NCBI GenBank assembly: GCA_023415205.1
Contig: JAEZLR010000001.1
Span: 62,001 to 126,000, forward strand
Source: Bacillota bacterium
GTDB taxonomy: Bacteria; Bacillota; Clostridia; DSM-8532
DNA: 64,000 nt
Direction: 5' to 3'
Positions 1 to 8,618 of the stretch are shown one piece after another. Position numbers and translations under genes: made by a program. Position 1 is the first letter of the stretch. The number at the start of each line of letters is the position of its first letter. Below the pieces are notes generated by a model, which did no database searches, had not been told where the DNA came from, and worked only from the letters and a program-made list of their open reading frames with translations.

Positions 1-1374
1 AATGGCAGCATTGAGCGGTACTTTGAAGCAAGCTTTTTTTATCATCTGGTTACGGGAGCCCCATCACAGGCCATGACGCTTTTGAGAGGGTACTATTCCC
101 TTAACAGAAAGGCTTTCGAGGCAAGTCTTCTCTGTCGTCCCTTGTATTTTCTTTCTAATCATCTGGCCAAGCTAGCTTCTTTCTCTCTCATGGTCTTTTT
201 CCTAGTGCCCCATAAGCTTTGGAGCAATCAGATGAGCGCTTTTGCTGCCTTACTGCTTCTGGCCCTGCTCTTTGTCAAAACTGTTACAAAGCCCCCAACT
301 AAACCTGGTGTGCGGGTTTTTGATCTGTTCTTGTCTGTTTTTCTTCTATCCGTAATTTTGGCGCGAGCCTTTTCAATCTTCCCCGAGTTAAGCAGAAGGG
401 GCTTCTCCTACTACCTTACCTGCTTTGCTTTTTTGTATGTCCTCATCAGAAGTATAAACACTCGGGAGGAGCTTACCTCACAGATCAACCACCTTCTTCT
501 GGGCACCACCCTGAGTGGCATTTACGGACTCTGGCAAAGCATTATAGGTATACCCGTCATCCCTTATCAAATAGATATCCGGCTTAATGAGGGCATGCCG
601 GGTCGGGTCTATTCCACCTTTGAGAACTCCAATAATTTTGCCCAAATCCTTGTAATGATGATCCCTTTCTTCCTGGCCGCCCTTATAAATGCTCAAAGCC
701 TCAAGCAACGGTTGTTTCTTATGCTGGCACTTCTTCCTCCGGTTGTGGCTCTTTTTCTCTCCCTGTCCCGTTCAGGGTGGATAGGCTTGGGGATTTCGCT
801 CTTGTGCTTTATTCTTTTAGTACGCCCGGCCCTTCTTCCTGCGTTGGTTATACCGGCCTTAATCCTCATTCCCTTGCTCCCTGACTTTATATTAAGGAGG
901 CTGTCCACCATAACCAACCCTCAAGACAGTTCATTAGACACCCGGCTGAATATCCTCAAAACCATGATGCCCATCGTCAAGGATTTCTGGTATACGGGAA
1001 CAGGGCTGGGAAGCGAGGTTCTTACCCGACTTGTGAGAAATTATCCCCTTTACACGAACACAGTGCCTCCCCATTCCCATAATCTCTACCTGCAGCTTTG
1101 GTTGGAGACTGGCATTATCGGGCTCATATCGTTTATTGGTTTCCTGCTCCGACTGATAAAAAAATCCCTCAAAGCCATCTACTCAAAGGAAAGCGATGGG
1201 GCTATGAGGAATTTTGTCATTGCGGGATTATCAGGGTTATTGGGGGTTTTAGCCATAGCCCTGATTGAATATATTTGGTTCTATCACCGGGTCATGTTGA
1301 TTTTTTGGGTGCTCATCGGAATCATCCTGTCAGCCCTGGGTTTAGCCACCCTTCCTAGCAAAGAGGAGGGGTGA
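1..1374 (+). CDS. O-antigen ligase family membrane protein (5' partial)
   Basis: Polytopic membrane protein of the Wzy/WaaL O-antigen ligase type, expected to polymerise or ligate surface polysaccharide on the outer face of the membrane. The frame is open from base 1. The first ATG at 73 has no ribosome binding site, so the true start probably lies outside the window. About ten hydrophobic segments are visible, with a long extracytoplasmic loop between the later ones. That loop contains 'PPHSHNLYLQLWLETG', the His-containing signature seen in this family, and the region before it has the usual 'YSTFENSNNFAQ' and 'SLSRSGWIG' stretches. A hairpin terminator follows the stop at once. Substrate and exact activity cannot be read from sequence. 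Confidence 0.85.
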   Translation, partial: NGSIERYFEASFFYHLVTGAPSQAMTLLRGYYSLNRKAFEASLLCRPLYFLSNHLAKLASFSLMVFFLVPHKLWSNQMSAFAALLLLALLFVKTVTKPPTKPGVRVFDLFLSVFLLSVILARAFSIFPELSRRGFSYYLTCFAFLYVLIRSINTREELTSQINHLLLGTTLSGIYGLWQSIIGIPVIPYQIDIRLNEGMPGRVYSTFENSNNFAQILVMMIPFFLAALINAQSLKQRLFLMLALLPPVVALFLSLSRSGWIGLGISLLCFILLVRPALLPALVIPALILIPLLPDFILRRLSTITNPQDSSLDTRLNILKTMMPIVKDFWYTGTGLGSEVLTRLVRNYPLYTNTVPPHSHNLYLQLWLETGIIGLISFIGFLLRLIKKSLKAIYSKESDGAMRNFVIAGLSGLLGVLAIALIEYIWFYHRVMLIFWVLIGIILSALGLATLPSKEEG

Positions 1375-1405
1375 GGCCTTTCCCTTTTGCCAAAGGCTGT
1401 TTTTA
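1375..1405 (+). terminator. Rho-independent terminator after the O-antigen ligase gene
   Basis: GCCTTT at 1376-1381 pairs with AAAGGC at 1392-1397, and TGTTTTTAC follows. It lies directly behind the ligase stop codon and before the convergent peptidase gene. The stem is short, so confidence is moderate. Confidence 0.55.
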
Positions 1406-1415
1406 CTTTCAACCG

Positions 1416-2609
1416 TCAATAGACCGGTATCATCCCCCGGTGGTTTCCGGTAATACAGCGCCCACCCTGGGGCGTCACCAAAAAGGTGTTCTCAATTCCC
1501 ACCATTCCCCAGCCAGCTATTCCCTTCTTAGGCTCCAAGGCAAGAACCATGCCTTCCTCCAGCGGTTCGTCAAAGCCTTCGGCAATGACGGGATATTCGT
1601 CAATGATAAGCCCGATGCCGTGCCCCAAAAACTTCACCCTGCGATTTCCAAAGCCCATGAAGTTTTCCTTAAATTCGGGAGCCAGGCTCTCCATAATGGT
1701 TTGATAGATATGGGAGGGGGTGTTTCCGGGCTTCAGCATTTGGGCTATTTGGTCCTGCAGGTTCACACATTTTTCATGTTCCATAAGCACCTTGTCGGGA
1801 AGGGGTTTTCCAAACATATAGGTCATCGTTTTGTCGGTATGGTACCCTTCTACACCACAGCCTACATCGATAAAGACCAACTCTCCGGCCTTAAGCCTTC
1901 GACTGCGGCTTCCAAGAATGGGAACGGCCGGACTCATTCCATAGGCCCCGCCGGGACCGTTAAAATAGGTGGGATAGATGGAGCTCTCTCCAAAAGCAAT
2001 CTGCCCGACACCCATCTCCATATCAAACATTCCAAAGCGAATTACCCCATGATGGCCCTTTTTCACCAACAAAGCGTAGAGCTCGACAGTCAACTCCAGC
2101 TCGGTCATTCCTTCCTTTAAAAGGCTTGGAACACAATCCTCTAAAACATGCCGATGAATCTCCCCCGCCTTTACCATCAGCGCCAATTCATAGGGGCTCT
2201 TGATAGCGCGTATTTTGTTGATCTGCCGGTCCGCCGAGCGAATATCCTTTATGGGAAAATACTTCTGAAACCTTTTGAAATAGGCTAAAGGAAGGATTTC
2301 GAGCTCCATATGGGCTATGTCCGGAATTACCCCGTATTCCACCGAGGCCTCCCGATAGCTTTCCATAGGCCTAATCCGCGGGAACAGGGATTCGTCCAAC
2401 GCCCGCTCATAGCTTCTGCGGGCCCAGTAGGTGGCTTCATCCTCTCTGGGAATCAGAAGCATTCCTTCCTGCATGGTTCCTGTAAAGTAGTAGAGATTGA
2501 TTTTACTAAAGATAACAACCATCTTCCAATCAGGGTCCGATCGATCCATTTCAGCTCTGAACCGATGCATACGATCCTTAAGCTCATACAAGGGAACTTT
2601 CTCAATCAT
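1416..2609 (-). CDS. M24 family Xaa-Pro peptidase
   Basis: Cytoplasmic metallopeptidase of the creatinase/aminopeptidase P ('pita-bread') fold, 397 aa. An N-terminal creatinase-like domain (about 1-140) precedes the catalytic domain. The five dimetal ligands expected for active M24 enzymes are present: D248 and D259 ('FIDVGCGVEGYHTDKT'), H330 ('GHGIGL'), E359 ('ALEPK') and E373 ('GIENTF'). It should cleave X-Pro bonds in peptides, but some M24 relatives have other substrates and the specificity is not readable here. The start at 2609 has a GGAGTG ribosome binding site. It converges with the ligase gene upstream in the window and stands alone as a transcription unit. Confidence 0.88.
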   Translation of the reverse strand: MIEKVPLYELKDRMHRFRAEMDRSDPDWKMVVIFSKINLYYFTGTMQEGMLLIPREDEATYWARRSYERALDESLFPRIRPMESYREASVEYGVIPDIAHMELEILPLAYFKRFQKYFPIKDIRSADRQINKIRAIKSPYELALMVKAGEIHRHVLEDCVPSLLKEGMTELELTVELYALLVKKGHHGVIRFGMFDMEMGVGQIAFGESSIYPTYFNGPGGAYGMSPAVPILGSRSRRLKAGELVFIDVGCGVEGYHTDKTMTYMFGKPLPDKVLMEHEKCVNLQDQIAQMLKPGNTPSHIYQTIMESLAPEFKENFMGFGNRRVKFLGHGIGLIIDEYPVIAEGFDEPLEEGMVLALEPKKGIAGWGMVGIENTFLVTPQGGRCITGNHRGMIPVY

Positions 2610-2692
2610 AATTCACTCCGTGCTACAATTTATTTATCCTTAATTTTACCATTCTTTTCCCCTGTGTAAAACCCTTCTCATAACGCCCAATT

Positions 2693-2721
2693 TGACATAT
2701 GGGGCTGAACTGGCTATAATG
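2693..2721 (+). promoter_or_regulatory. Consensus sigma-A promoter for the GNAT-Rnk gene
   Basis: TTGACA at 2693-2698 and TATAAT at 2716-2721 are separated by exactly 17 bases, a perfect housekeeping promoter. Transcription should start near 2728, about 70 bases before the gene. Confidence 0.85.
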
Positions 2722-2798
2722 AAGAGACAAAAAGAACCGTCATAGTAACATGGATCTATGAAAGGCTTTTATTTCTTACTTCAGAGGATGTGGTAAAA

Positions 2799-3725
2799 AT
2801 GACAGAGCCTTCCATTTTTTTATGCCCGGAAATAACAAGGGAAAACGCCCTAATACTCATCCAATGGCTAAAGGATGAAGAGGTGAGAAAATACCTGAGC
2901 GATACCCAGGATGTTTCCGCAAGCATTGAGCAGGTCATTAACCGGGTAAATCTACCCATTTTAACCCACCTTTTCAGCCAGGATGGACGCTTTTACATGG
3001 CCTACGACAGGCATAACCTCCCCGTTGGTTTTGTTCGCCTCATCGTAAGGGGTTCTCAAGCAGAGATGGTCATTGTCATCGGGGACCGGGGCAATTGGGG
3101 GAAAAGGCTGGGTACCAGCACCATCCGCGAGAGCATGAAAATTGCCTTCTTTGAGTTTCGAACCCAGAAGCTTGTAGCCAAAATTCACAAAGACAATAAG
3201 CGATCCATTAAAGCCTTTCTTAATACAGGTTTTAAGGTTGAGCAGGAGTCTTCTTCCCTGCTAAGTTTTTCTATTACCATGGAGGAGTATATCATGTCCA
3301 TTCAAAGAAAAGCGGTTCTGTCCAATGAAATTTATATTACCGAGATTGATAAGGATAGGCTACAGAAGCTTGTTGATGATGAGCTTAATAGCGGCAAGAA
3401 GATGGATAAGGCCCTACAGGATCTTGAACGGGAGATCAATAAGGCCACGGTAGTTCATCCTCGAAAGCTTTCCCAGCATGTGGTGTCGATGAACTCAAGA
3501 GCCCTATTGAACCTCAATGGCTCCAAGATGGAGGTGGCCTTGGTCTACCCTAAGGACGCAGATATGGCCCAACAGCGATTGTCCATTTTCTCGCCGATAG
3601 GCACAGCCATTCTTGGTTATAGCGAAGGCGATACCATTGCATGGGAAGTCCCTTCGGGCGTGGCAGAGATTCACATCGAGAAAATTCTCTATCAGCCTGA
3701 AGCAGCCGGTGATTATCATCTCTGA
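2799..3725 (+). CDS. GNAT N-acetyltransferase fused to an Rnk/GreA-C-like domain
   Basis: Two-domain protein of about 308 aa. Residues about 1-155 form a GNAT acetyltransferase, with the acetyl-CoA loop visible as 'RGNWGKRLGT' and the usual 'KDNKRSIKAFLNTGF' end. From about residue 165 the chain resembles Rnk, the nucleoside diphosphate kinase regulator, with a GreA/GreB C-terminal fold ending in 'LSIFSPIGTAILGYSEGD'. Rnk-type domains bind RNA polymerase or modulate nucleotide kinases. The acetylation target is unknown. ATG 2799 was preferred over GTG 2790 because AGAGG at 2783-2787 is too close to the latter. An in-frame internal start with its own ribosome binding site sits at the domain junction (see next entry). 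The fusion architecture is clear in sequence; its role is inference. Confidence 0.8.
   Translation: MTEPSIFLCPEITRENALILIQWLKDEEVRKYLSDTQDVSASIEQVINRVNLPILTHLFSQDGRFYMAYDRHNLPVGFVRLIVRGSQAEMVIVIGDRGNWGKRLGTSTIRESMKIAFFEFRTQKLVAKIHKDNKRSIKAFLNTGFKVEQESSSLLSFSITMEEYIMSIQRKAVLSNEIYITEIDKDRLQKLVDDELNSGKKMDKALQDLEREINKATVVHPRKLSQHVVSMNSRALLNLNGSKMEVALVYPKDADMAQQRLSIFSPIGTAILGYSEGDTIAWEVPSGVAEIHIEKILYQPEAAGDYHL
3281..3296 (+). promoter_or_regulatory. Internal ribosome binding site and start for a stand-alone Rnk-like protein
   Basis: GGAGGA at 3281-3286 is followed after seven bases by ATG at 3294, in frame with the fusion gene and exactly where the Rnk-like domain begins. Translation from here would give a protein of about 143 aa, close to the normal length of free Rnk. 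The site is visible in the sequence; its use is inferred. Confidence 0.5.
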
Positions 3726-3812
3726 GGATAAAAAAGGTGCTTTCTCAAAAATCAGATTGATGATAGTCCATGATGTTCAAATCTACTGTTTTAGGAAGCT
3801 CCTTTGTTATCG

Positions 3813-4682
3813 CTAAAGACCGATTTTATGAGCCCTGGCATAATAAAAGAGATATTGCTGAGCAAAGCCTGCAAGATCGCCAAAACGTTCCCTGGCAAAG
3901 GCGTTAAGCTCCTCATAGCTCGCTTCGTAGCCCAGATAAAGCTCTGCCATCACTCTTTTCACCCATCGGTCTACAGGGAAGGTATCGTAGCGAATACCGC
4001 TGAAAAGGAGAATGCAGTCGGCCACTTTCTCACCCACTCCATAGAGCTTCAGAAGCTCCTCCCGGGATGAACCCCTATCCTCCATAATAACCGACAGATC
4101 CACTTCCTTGTTGTAGAGTTGACGGGATACCCTGTGGATATATTTATCCCGATAGCCTGCACGAACCACCTTAAGCGCCTCAAGCTCAAGCTCCACCAAG
4201 CGTTCCATCGTCGGAAAAGCAAAGGCCCGTTGCTCCGGGTCTATGGGTTCTCCAAAATTCAGGCTGAGGCTTTCAATAATTTGACGGATGCGGGGAATAC
4301 CATTGTTCTGGGAGACCAGAAAGGAGATGAGAATCTCCGTAAAATCCTGTTTAAGGAGCCTTATGCCTTGTCCAAAGGAAATGGCTTTAGCCATCACTGG
4401 GTCCTTCTCTGAAAGCCTTTCCTTAATGACCCCGTAATCGCGCCCCAAATCAAAATAGGGATACCATATTTCCAAGAAATCTTTCTCGGTGGTAGAATGG
4501 AGCACCATATCCCGACCATTCCATTCAAGATTCATAATATGGCCCTTGACCACCCCGATCCACCGATTGTTCTCATGGGGAGTCCACCGGAAGCATTGAC
4601 CACATTCAAAGGTTTGAACAGGGTCAAAATGCATAAAGTTTTTTATAGAAATCGTATGATTCTTAATGTCCCACTTAACCAT
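3813..4682 (-). CDS. ogg: 8-oxoguanine DNA glycosylase, OGG1 type
   Basis: Base-excision repair enzyme of 289 aa that removes 8-oxoguanine from DNA and cuts the strand by beta-elimination. An N-terminal OGG domain (about 1-105) is followed by a helix-hairpin-helix GPD domain. The hairpin 'LYGVGEKVADC' holds the catalytic lysine K219, and 'FPVDRW' holds the catalytic aspartate D238. 'LVSQNNGIPRI' matches the OGG1 'SQNNNI' damage-recognition segment. Length fits bacterial OGG1 relatives. It is transcribed divergently from fapA and alone. In an anaerobe it probably deals with damage during oxygen exposure or spore dormancy (inference). Confidence 0.9.
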   Translation of the reverse strand: MVKWDIKNHTISIKNFMHFDPVQTFECGQCFRWTPHENNRWIGVVKGHIMNLEWNGRDMVLHSTTEKDFLEIWYPYFDLGRDYGVIKERLSEKDPVMAKAISFGQGIRLLKQDFTEILISFLVSQNNGIPRIRQIIESLSLNFGEPIDPEQRAFAFPTMERLVELELEALKVVRAGYRDKYIHRVSRQLYNKEVDLSVIMEDRGSSREELLKLYGVGEKVADCILLFSGIRYDTFPVDRWVKRVMAELYLGYEASYEELNAFARERFGDLAGFAQQYLFYYARAHKIGL

Positions 4683-4960
4683 TTTGACTAACCTTCCGAT
4701 ATATTCACTATATATATGTCTTTTCTATAAAATCATTTGTTTTTAGTAAATTTTTCTGGCTCACATCGGATATTCCTATTATAATAAAGTTTGGGTGCTT
4801 TTGATAGGGAAGAATATTGGAAAGAGCCGTCACATACATCCACTAAATAGATTGTTGAATGAAACCGAGATCGTGTCAGCATTTGACTAAAATTGTCGTT
4901 TTGTAATAGGCCTATATGGGAAAATAGTAAATATTCTATTTGCGAGGGGATAGGCAAGCA

Positions 4961-6550
4961 ATGGCTTTACTGCTTTACAAGAATGAGCATATAGAAATTT
5001 CACGGGAAGCAGGGTTGTTTTATATTCGATCTCTTAGCCGCGGTTTGACCCTAGAAATGTTTAACAAGATTCTCAGAGACTCCTTCCCCAATGTTAAAAT
5101 TACTAATTTTATCGCTATAAAGAATACCCTGATGCATGCGCCTTCCGGACCCCAGATGTTTGGGGAGGAGAGGGAGCGTGTAACCATCAGTATTACTGAC
5201 GATGCATTAAAAGCCTATATGACCCTTTATGTCTCCGATGAAGATCTTTCGTCCAGTGCTCGGGTGCGTCTTGTTAAGGAAATTTTCGACACACTGACCA
5301 AGGCAGGCATTGTCTACGGAATCAAAACCAATCTTCTGGCGGGGCAACTCAAGTCGGGCCTGGAATACCTCATTGCAGAGGGCCTTCCCGCCGTCAACGG
5401 TGAGGATGCCCAGGTCAAGCTCTACGAAATTGTGGCACCTCAGCCCCAGGTCATTGATTCGGGCAATGTCAACCATTATGAGCTTAATCTCATCAATCAC
5501 GTCAAGGAAGGGGATTGGCTGGGTGAGCGTAAGGACCCTACCCCCGGTATTCCCGGAAAGAATGTCAAGGGTAAGGAAATCCCACCTGTTCCCGGGCGCA
5601 ATCTACCTCTTCTTTATGATCGCATTTCTGTCAAAGAGCTCTATGAGAATGGGACTACCACGCTCTTAGCTAAAAAGAACGGTGCTGTTTACTATCGCGG
5701 CGATACCATCGGTGTCTATGATTACCTTGAAATTAAGGGGGATATAGACTATTCTACCGGCAATATTGACTTTGATGGCTTTTTGTCTGTCAAGGGAACC
5801 GTTGAAGATAATTTCAGCGTAGTGGCCAACAGGGACGTTGAAATTCTTAGCGAATACGGGGTGGGCGCTGCCGAGAGCATCACCAGCCGTGAAGGGAATA
5901 TCTATATCAAAGGCGGTATCGCCGGTAAGAACAAGGCCTTCCTTCGTTGTAAGAAGAATCTTTATGTAAAATTCCTATCGGACATCACCGTGGAATGCGA
6001 CGGAAGTGTCTATGTGGGGTTCTATTGTATGAATGCCAATATTCGGGCCAAGCAGATTATTGTGGAATCGCCAAGAGGGAGAATCATCGGTGGCCAGATG
6101 GATGCAGAGATCAAAGTCTCTGCGGCTGAATTCGGAAGTAAGGCAGAAACCCGAACCCTTATCCGGGTTCGGGGCTTTGACCGAAATGGCTACCGGTCTG
6201 ACTTGGATGCCGTTATTGCCAAGCTGGATGAGAACAAGCTGGCCTTAACCCGTATCAAGCAGCATCTCCAGGTTTATTCCTCCTCCAATCAGCTTAATCA
6301 GGAGCAGAAGAATCAGTATGAGAATTTGAAGACCCAGTATGCCAATATTAAGGATTTTATCAAAGAGCTCGAATACGAGTATAAAAGCCTAAATGATTAT
6401 CTTAAAACACCCGGGGAAGGCGCTGTTATCGCCAAGTCAAGGGTATACCCCAAGGTGAGAATCGAGATTAAAGGAAATACCTCTGAAGTCCTGAAAGAAC
6501 AAGTCATGGTCACCTATTACACCAGAGACAATGAACTAAAAACCATGTAA
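4961..6550 (+). CDS. FapA family protein (DUF342)
   Basis: Protein of 529 aa in the FapA/DUF342 family. An N-terminal FapA domain (about 1-210) leads into a right-handed beta-helix-like, glycine- and valine-rich region ('VKGTVEDNFSVVANRDVEI', then 'IYIKGGIAG') of the polymer-forming type. A charged coiled coil at about 405-480 and a short C-terminal beta domain follow. FapA proteins are linked to flagellar or cell-envelope assembly, but no flagellar gene lies here. ATG 4961 was chosen because GAGGGGAT lies ten bases upstream; a TTG at 4940 has none. The GAF protein gene follows after 16 bases, so the two are probably co-transcribed. Molecular function is unknown. Confidence 0.85.
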   Translation: MALLLYKNEHIEISREAGLFYIRSLSRGLTLEMFNKILRDSFPNVKITNFIAIKNTLMHAPSGPQMFGEERERVTISITDDALKAYMTLYVSDEDLSSSARVRLVKEIFDTLTKAGIVYGIKTNLLAGQLKSGLEYLIAEGLPAVNGEDAQVKLYEIVAPQPQVIDSGNVNHYELNLINHVKEGDWLGERKDPTPGIPGKNVKGKEIPPVPGRNLPLLYDRISVKELYENGTTTLLAKKNGAVYYRGDTIGVYDYLEIKGDIDYSTGNIDFDGFLSVKGTVEDNFSVVANRDVEILSEYGVGAAESITSREGNIYIKGGIAGKNKAFLRCKKNLYVKFLSDITVECDGSVYVGFYCMNANIRAKQIIVESPRGRIIGGQMDAEIKVSAAEFGSKAETRTLIRVRGFDRNGYRSDLDAVIAKLDENKLALTRIKQHLQVYSSSNQLNQEQKNQYENLKTQYANIKDFIKELEYEYKSLNDYLKTPGEGAVIAKSRVYPKVRIEIKGNTSEVLKEQVMVTYYTRDNELKTM

Positions 6551-6566
6551 TGGCGGAGGCAATAGC

Positions 6567-8489
6567 ATGCAATACGAAGATATACTTAAAAACATAGAGC
6601 AGGATGAGAAAAATGACCATCGTATGGATCTTTATCGATATAATGGGCTTTTGGAGGCCATAAGGTATTTTGCCAACCGCCTGACCCTGGAGCAGATCAC
6701 CGACACAGCCTTTGATTTTGTCAATGAGCTTCTTACGGTAAACAAGTCCGCGCTCTATCTTTTTGATGGCAACGCTTTCGTCATAAAAAAGGAACGGGGT
6801 ATTCACGCTCCTAAGATACTCCCTTTAACCCCTGAGCTCTCAGGCTTCGCCCTATATGTGGGTAATGTGGTCAGCGGAAAGGAGCACCTTTGCCACTATT
6901 TCGATACCTCTGTCATCGAAGATATGGAAGCCACCGTTATGCTGCCGCTTATACTTGAGGACAAGCTTTACGGCTTCTTTCTTCTGTCGGGCAGAATCAC
7001 CTCTCAATTTAACGAAGGGGATATCCTCATTTGTGAAACCCTCATGAACCTTTTCAACAATGCCCTGGAGAGCTCCAAGCGCCTTGAAAAGCTCCAGATC
7101 AGCAATCGGGAGCTGGATGAAAAGATCTTTAACCTCTTTGCCATTAATCAGTCCGCCAAGGCCATGCTCACTGAGCACAGGCTTGAGGAGCTTTACAGTC
7201 TGGCTGTGGATGTTTTTTCAGAGCTTACCCAGAGCGCCCACACCGGCTTCATTCTCTATGATAATCCCTCCGAAAAATATGCCTTGAAATCCTATCGGGA
7301 TGTTTTCAGCACAACGGGAAGGCATAGTCTGAACCTTAACTTAAGGGACGATGCTAAGTTAAGTTTTGACCGGCAGCTTCTGGACCTTACCTGTGAAGAG
7401 GATAGCGCATATTTTGACAGCCTTTTTCATGAGGGCACCGCGGCTTTGGAAGAAATCAAAGCCCTCTATGCTGTTATGATCTATGACAGGAAGAAGCTCC
7501 TGGGTTTTGTCACATTGGGCCAGACCGTCTTGGGCTCCGAATATAAAAAGAGTGCCTTCGAGCTTGTGGACAGCCTTGCCTCCTATACCTATATCGCCCT
7601 TTCTAATGCCATGCTCATTGATTTGGTCAATGAACAGAAGAAGCTCCTTCAGAAAAAGCTGGATCGATTGACGATGCTCAATCATCTTTCTAAGAATATC
7701 AACTCGGCACTGGACAGCGCCTCCCTTTTGGAGCTGGCCATGGAAACCCTCTCGGTATCCTTCGGTGTAGAAAGCGCCATGATCGCACTCTATGATGAAG
7801 AAAATGATTCCCTCAGGGTATGCCAGGCCTCCGACCCCACCCTGGAAGGGCTGATCCTGCCCTTGTCCGACCCACTGCTGCCCATTAAGGACGGACGAAC
7901 GGTATTTGAATCCGATGCCGATGAGGTGGTCCATCTTGTCGGGGAGGAAATTGCTCATGTCATTCATAACAAAGCCGGTTTGCTGGCTCTTCCCATGACT
8001 CTGGAGCGCTATGACACGGTGTTCATTGGTACTATTTTGATCTTCAAGCTCACCGAAGGCCTTTTAAGTGATGAGGAAAATATCTTGACCTTTGAAACGG
8101 TGGCCAATCAGATCACCCCGCTGGTGGAGGGTTTCATCAGCCTGGAGAAGCATAAAAAGCTCTACGTGCGCGATATGGCCCAGGTTTTCGTCATGGACCT
8201 TGAGAGTCATCTAAAGGAGTGTATCCGCTTTGATTTCGATCTTGAAATCATTAGAATCAAGGAGGAGAGCGCTTCGCCCTATGTAGACAACAGCGTGTCG
8301 AAAATACTCTCCGAGCTTTTGGACAAGGTCTACCCCATTGCCTATGACCAAACCGTTGTCATTATCCCACAGGATTTTGAATATACCGCCAATATCATCA
8401 AAGGGGCTCTGGCCGATAAGGAAGTCACCCTCCATCGGCTTCGTTTGGGAAAAGACTTTACAGACCTTCAGAGCTTTCTGGCTCTTTGA
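6567..8489 (+). CDS. Multi-GAF domain protein
   Basis: Soluble protein of 640 aa with three consecutive GAF-like modules (about 20-180, 195-345 and 365-530), joined by helical linkers such as the segment around 'EQKKLLQKKLDRLTML'. A C-terminal alpha/beta region of about 110 residues matches no output domain I recognise: no GGDEF, EAL, HD, kinase or PP2C motif is present. GAF modules bind small ligands such as cyclic nucleotides or act as redox sensors, so this is probably a sensory scaffold. GGAGGC lies eight bases before the ATG. It is coupled to the upstream FapA gene, which suggests a shared envelope or motility-linked process (inference). Confidence 0.75.
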   Translation: MQYEDILKNIEQDEKNDHRMDLYRYNGLLEAIRYFANRLTLEQITDTAFDFVNELLTVNKSALYLFDGNAFVIKKERGIHAPKILPLTPELSGFALYVGNVVSGKEHLCHYFDTSVIEDMEATVMLPLILEDKLYGFFLLSGRITSQFNEGDILICETLMNLFNNALESSKRLEKLQISNRELDEKIFNLFAINQSAKAMLTEHRLEELYSLAVDVFSELTQSAHTGFILYDNPSEKYALKSYRDVFSTTGRHSLNLNLRDDAKLSFDRQLLDLTCEEDSAYFDSLFHEGTAALEEIKALYAVMIYDRKKLLGFVTLGQTVLGSEYKKSAFELVDSLASYTYIALSNAMLIDLVNEQKKLLQKKLDRLTMLNHLSKNINSALDSASLLELAMETLSVSFGVESAMIALYDEENDSLRVCQASDPTLEGLILPLSDPLLPIKDGRTVFESDADEVVHLVGEEIAHVIHNKAGLLALPMTLERYDTVFIGTILIFKLTEGLLSDEENILTFETVANQITPLVEGFISLEKHKKLYVRDMAQVFVMDLESHLKECIRFDFDLEIIRIKEESASPYVDNSVSKILSELLDKVYPIAYDQTVVIIPQDFEYTANIIKGALADKEVTLHRLRLGKDFTDLQSFLAL

Positions 8490-8618
8490 CCATTTTCCCT
8501 ATACTTAGGTGCATCATGCCTCCTGCAGCAAGCAGGGCCAGTTGATACAAGGTCTGCTTCATCCCCATCACCCCGCCGGTGGTGGTAACCGCTAAAAACA
8601 CCTTGTCAAAATAAATAA

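Noticed and set aside
1371..2120. 249-codon plus-strand frame opposite the M24 peptidase
   Set aside because: Antisense shadow; the minus strand carries all five metal ligands of the peptidase.
8440..8612. Short hydrophobic minus-strand peptide between hypE and the GAF gene
   Set aside because: The frame gives a glycine- and leucine-rich stretch but runs into the antisense of the GAF coding region and lacks a clear start; not supportable as a gene.
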